A stretch of DNA of 5,915 bases. It comes from Verrucomicrobiia bacterium. Its GTDB lineage: Bacteria > Verrucomicrobiota > Verrucomicrobiia > CAIQCK01. The stretch covers positions 1-5,915 of the forward strand of contig JAOACV010000192.1 in assembly GCA_026417675.1 (NCBI GenBank). Direction: 5' to 3'. Positions 5,243 to 5,915 of the stretch are shown here, in pieces (the stretch's first letter is position 1; every line of letters starts with the position of its first letter). A program made the position numbers and the translations under genes. Below the pieces are notes generated by a model. That model had not been told where the DNA came from. It saw only the letters and a list, made by a program, of their open reading frames with translations, and did no database searches.

Positions 5243-5386
5243 ATGAACAGATTTTCGCCCAAGAGAATCGGTGCCGTCATCGGGACGGCGCCGCGGCTCG
5301 CCGCTCTGGGCGTTTGCGGTGCCAGCGGGACCGGCGCCGCTCAGGCGGGCAAACGGAAGCCCCGGTGGTTGATCGGGGCTTTGTAG
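5243..5386 (+). CDS. Possible small ORF or leader peptide (47 codons) upstream of flp3
   Basis: An ATG at 5243, 2 bases after GGAG (5237-5240), opens a 47-codon frame ending at TAG 5384-5386. It begins MNRFSPKRIGAVIG, has an Ala/Gly-rich middle ending AAQA, and then GKRKPRWLIGAL. The shape is loosely like a basic start, a hydrophobic part and a possible AQA cut. No family is recognised. The spacing to GGAG is shorter than ideal. The frame covers the stem-loops at 5270-5381 and stops just after the last of these, so ribosomes reading it would unfold the leader structure. It may also be chance in GC-rich DNA. Confidence 0.25.
   Translation: MNRFSPKRIGAVIGTAPRLAALGVCGASGTGAAQAGKRKPRWLIGAL
5270..5292 (+). 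repeat. Stem-loop in the flp3 leader
   Basis: GGTGCCGTC (5270-5278) pairs with GACGGCGCC (5284-5292) through 8 Watson-Crick pairs and one G-T, around a 5-base loop. A smaller GCGG/CCGC hairpin (5293-5304) follows directly. Confidence 0.55.
5311..5355 (+). repeat. Two-tier stem-loop in the flp3 leader
   Basis: CGTTTGC (5311-5317) pairs with GCAAACG (5349-5355). Directly inside, GGTGCC (5318-5323) can pair with GGCGCC (5333-5338) with one G-T, leaving a 10-base bulge on the 3' side. Together with its neighbours it makes 5270-5425 almost continuously structured. Confidence 0.45.
5357..5382 (+). terminator. Terminator-like hairpin inside the flp3 leader
   Basis: AAGCCCCG (5357-5364) pairs perfectly with CGGGGCTT (5374-5381) around a 9-base loop. 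Only TTT follows the GC-rich part, so it is weak as an intrinsic terminator. It lies between the flp3 promoter candidate and the gene, where it could act as an attenuator. Confidence 0.35.
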
Positions 5387-5390
5387 AACG

Positions 5391-5425
5391 GCTGCGATGG
5401 TTCATGTAGCACGAACGATCGCAGC
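5391..5425 (+). repeat. Strong hairpin before the flp3 ribosome-binding site
   Basis: GCTGCGAT (5391-5398) pairs with ATCGCAGC (5418-5425), then after a G-G mismatch GTTC (5400-5403) pairs with GAAC (5413-5416), loop 9 bases. It is followed by 46 A-rich, unstructured bases carrying AAGGA (5463-5467). Flp2 has the same plan, hairpin then open A-rich leader, at 4827-4875. Confidence 0.65.
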
Positions 5426-5471
5426 AACACAGGCAAGAACACAAAACAGCAAGCAAGAAAGCAAGGACAGT

Positions 5472-5663
5472 ATGATCAAGCAAATGAAGAAATCCGGTCA
5501 GGCACTGGTGGAATACGCGCTGGTGTTGGCCCTGATCGCGATCGTCGCGATCCTGGTCGTTAAGGCTGTGGGCACTCAGACCTCCAGCACCTTCGACAAC
5601 ATCCAGAGCACGATGAGTGCGCAGGGTGTCACGACATCCGCGCCGACGGCGGCGAGCAGCTAG
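5472..5663 (+). CDS. flp: Flp-type prepilin, copy 3
   Basis: The protein has 63 residues. The start at 5472 is chosen over the in-frame ATG at 5397 because AAGGA (5463-5467) lies 4 bases before it, exactly as in flp2, and because the protein then aligns end to end with copy 2. MIKQMKKSG is the leader; QALVEYALVLALIAIVAILV is the helix; cleavage is expected after Gly9. It differs from copy 2 only at residue 4. Codons 34-59 carry a single silent change relative to copy 2, while codons 1-33 differ in 18 codons. With the long structured leader it looks like a separately controlled copy of the same pilin. Confidence 0.92.
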   Translation: MIKQMKKSGQALVEYALVLALIAIVAILVVKAVGTQTSSTFDNIQSTMSAQGVTTSAPTAASS

Positions 5664-5666
5664 TAG

Positions 5667-5798
5667 ATGGCTGTTTCGGCCTCGGATGCCGCCCCAACCT
5701 TGGGAACGCCCGGAATGCGAAAGCATTTTCCCCGGTTTAGCGGCGGCCTGAAGGTGAAGATGAACGAAGTGACCAACCAGAAAGGGAAAACACCATGA
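5667..5798 (+). CDS. Doubtful small ORF (43 codons) between flp3 and flp4
   Basis: The frame opens 3 bases after the flp3 stop and its TGA overlaps the flp4 start in ATGA. It begins MAVSASDAAPTLGTPGMRKH and ends TNQKGKTP. It has no recognisable domain, signal sequence or clear ribosome-binding site. The neat overlaps would allow translational coupling between flp3 and flp4, but the last part of the frame is also the flp4 ribosome-binding region, so chance is the simpler explanation. Confidence 0.15.
   Translation: MAVSASDAAPTLGTPGMRKHFPRFSGGLKVKMNEVTNQKGKTP
5710..5735 (+). terminator. Weak terminator-like hairpin after flp3
   Basis: AATGC (5714-5718) pairs with GCATT (5723-5727) around GAAA, with TTTT (5726-5729) overlapping the stem end. 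CCGG (5710-5713) can pair with CCGG (5732-5735) beyond a 4-base bulge. The short A-T-containing stem makes termination doubtful; read-through into flp4 is plausible. Confidence 0.3.
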
Positions 5799-5915
5799 AA
5801 GCATTCCTCAAGCAAGCGAAGAAGTCCGGTCAGGCGCTGGTGGAGTATGCGCTGGTCCTGGCGCTGATTGCCATCGTGGCGATCATCGTTGTCAAGACCG
5901 TGGGCACCAAGACCG
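5795..5915 (+). CDS. flp: Flp-type prepilin, copy 4 (3' end outside window)
   Basis: The first 40 residues are visible. The leader MKAFLKQAKKSG is followed by QALVEYALVLALIAIVAIIV and KTVGTKT, with expected cleavage after Gly12. AAAGGG (5781-5786) is 8 bases before the ATG, the best-placed ribosome-binding site of the four copies. The leader length matches copy 1 while the helix matches copies 2 and 3, with Ile for Leu at one position and Thr for Ala in KTVG. No -24/-12 site is seen in the 131 bases before it, so it may be co-transcribed with flp3. The gene is interrupted only by the window edge. Confidence 0.88.
   Translation, partial: MKAFLKQAKKSGQALVEYALVLALIAIVAIIVVKTVGTKT

Larger units (their letters stand above)
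5068..5471. other. Intergenic region flp2-flp3, terminator plus long structured leader
   Basis: The 404 bases hold, in order: the flp2 terminator (5097-5121), a 14-base inverted repeat overlapping it (5107-5151), a -24/-12 promoter candidate (5204-5219), stem-loops at 5270-5292, 5311-5355, 5357-5381 and 5391-5425, and an A-rich unstructured leader to the flp3 start. A 9-base inverted repeat, GGGCGAAAA (5155-5163) with TTTTCGCCC (5252-5260), brackets the promoter candidate. The only coding candidate is a 47-codon frame at 5243-5386. Nothing resembles tRNA, CRISPR or IS sequence. Confidence 0.5.

Noticed and set aside
5340..5385. GEMM-like core GGGCAAAC in the flp3 leader
   Set aside because: The match is limited to these bases, which are also used in the CGTTTGC/GCAAACG stem; the required partner elements are missing.
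5131..5409. 92-codon plus-strand frame in the flp2-flp3 gap
   Set aside because: No ribosome-binding site, Arg-rich shadow composition in its second half, and a start inside the inverted repeat.
5277..5804. 175-codon minus-strand frame across flp3
   Set aside because: It is antisense to a near-perfect Flp pilin gene; similar frames appear opposite every flp copy because the codons are alike.

Overview
The window is GC-rich bacterial DNA with bacterial gene packing. Several traits fit a Verrucomicrobiota-type genome (inference only; nothing here is a phylogenetic marker strong enough to settle it): a divergent HolA, a LamG-like secreted domain, an ExbD-like C-terminus, a Tad/Flp pilus locus, and promoters placed directly on the start codon.

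Positions 1-262 are the 3' end of an insertion sequence: the last 32 codons of a transposase, about 140 bases of non-coding DNA and a candidate terminal repeat. It abuts the remains of a minus-strand secreted alpha/beta-hydrolase gene (260-442) that seems to have lost its middle and its end. Positions 571-3541 hold three plus-strand genes: a secreted HExxH metalloprotease-like protein, holA (DNA polymerase III delta subunit), and an exported LamG-like protein with an ExbD/TolR-like C-terminus. The third gene overlaps holA by ATGA. The first two genes each have a -35/-10 pair that puts the predicted transcription start on or next to the ATG, so both may be leaderless.

After a 410-base gap with no convincing gene, positions 3952-5915 form the start of a Tad (tight adherence) pilus locus: one TadE-like pseudopilin and four Flp-type prepilins in tandem, the last cut by the window edge. 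All five share the block GQALVE, where a TadV/CpaA-type prepilin peptidase would cut after Gly. Flp2 and Flp3 differ by one amino acid. Their 3' halves are almost identical in DNA while their 5' halves carry many silent changes, which suggests partial gene conversion.

The spaces between the pilin genes are long and structured. They contain -24/-12 (sigma-54-like) promoter candidates before flp2 and flp3, a terminator after flp2 that shares its stem with a 14-base inverted repeat, and a leader of about 240 bases before flp3 with several stem-loops and a possible 47-codon leader ORF. A reasonable reading is that the pilin copies are separately regulated transcription units, with TadE and Flp1 in one operon. 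Export, assembly and ATPase genes would be expected beyond the right edge.
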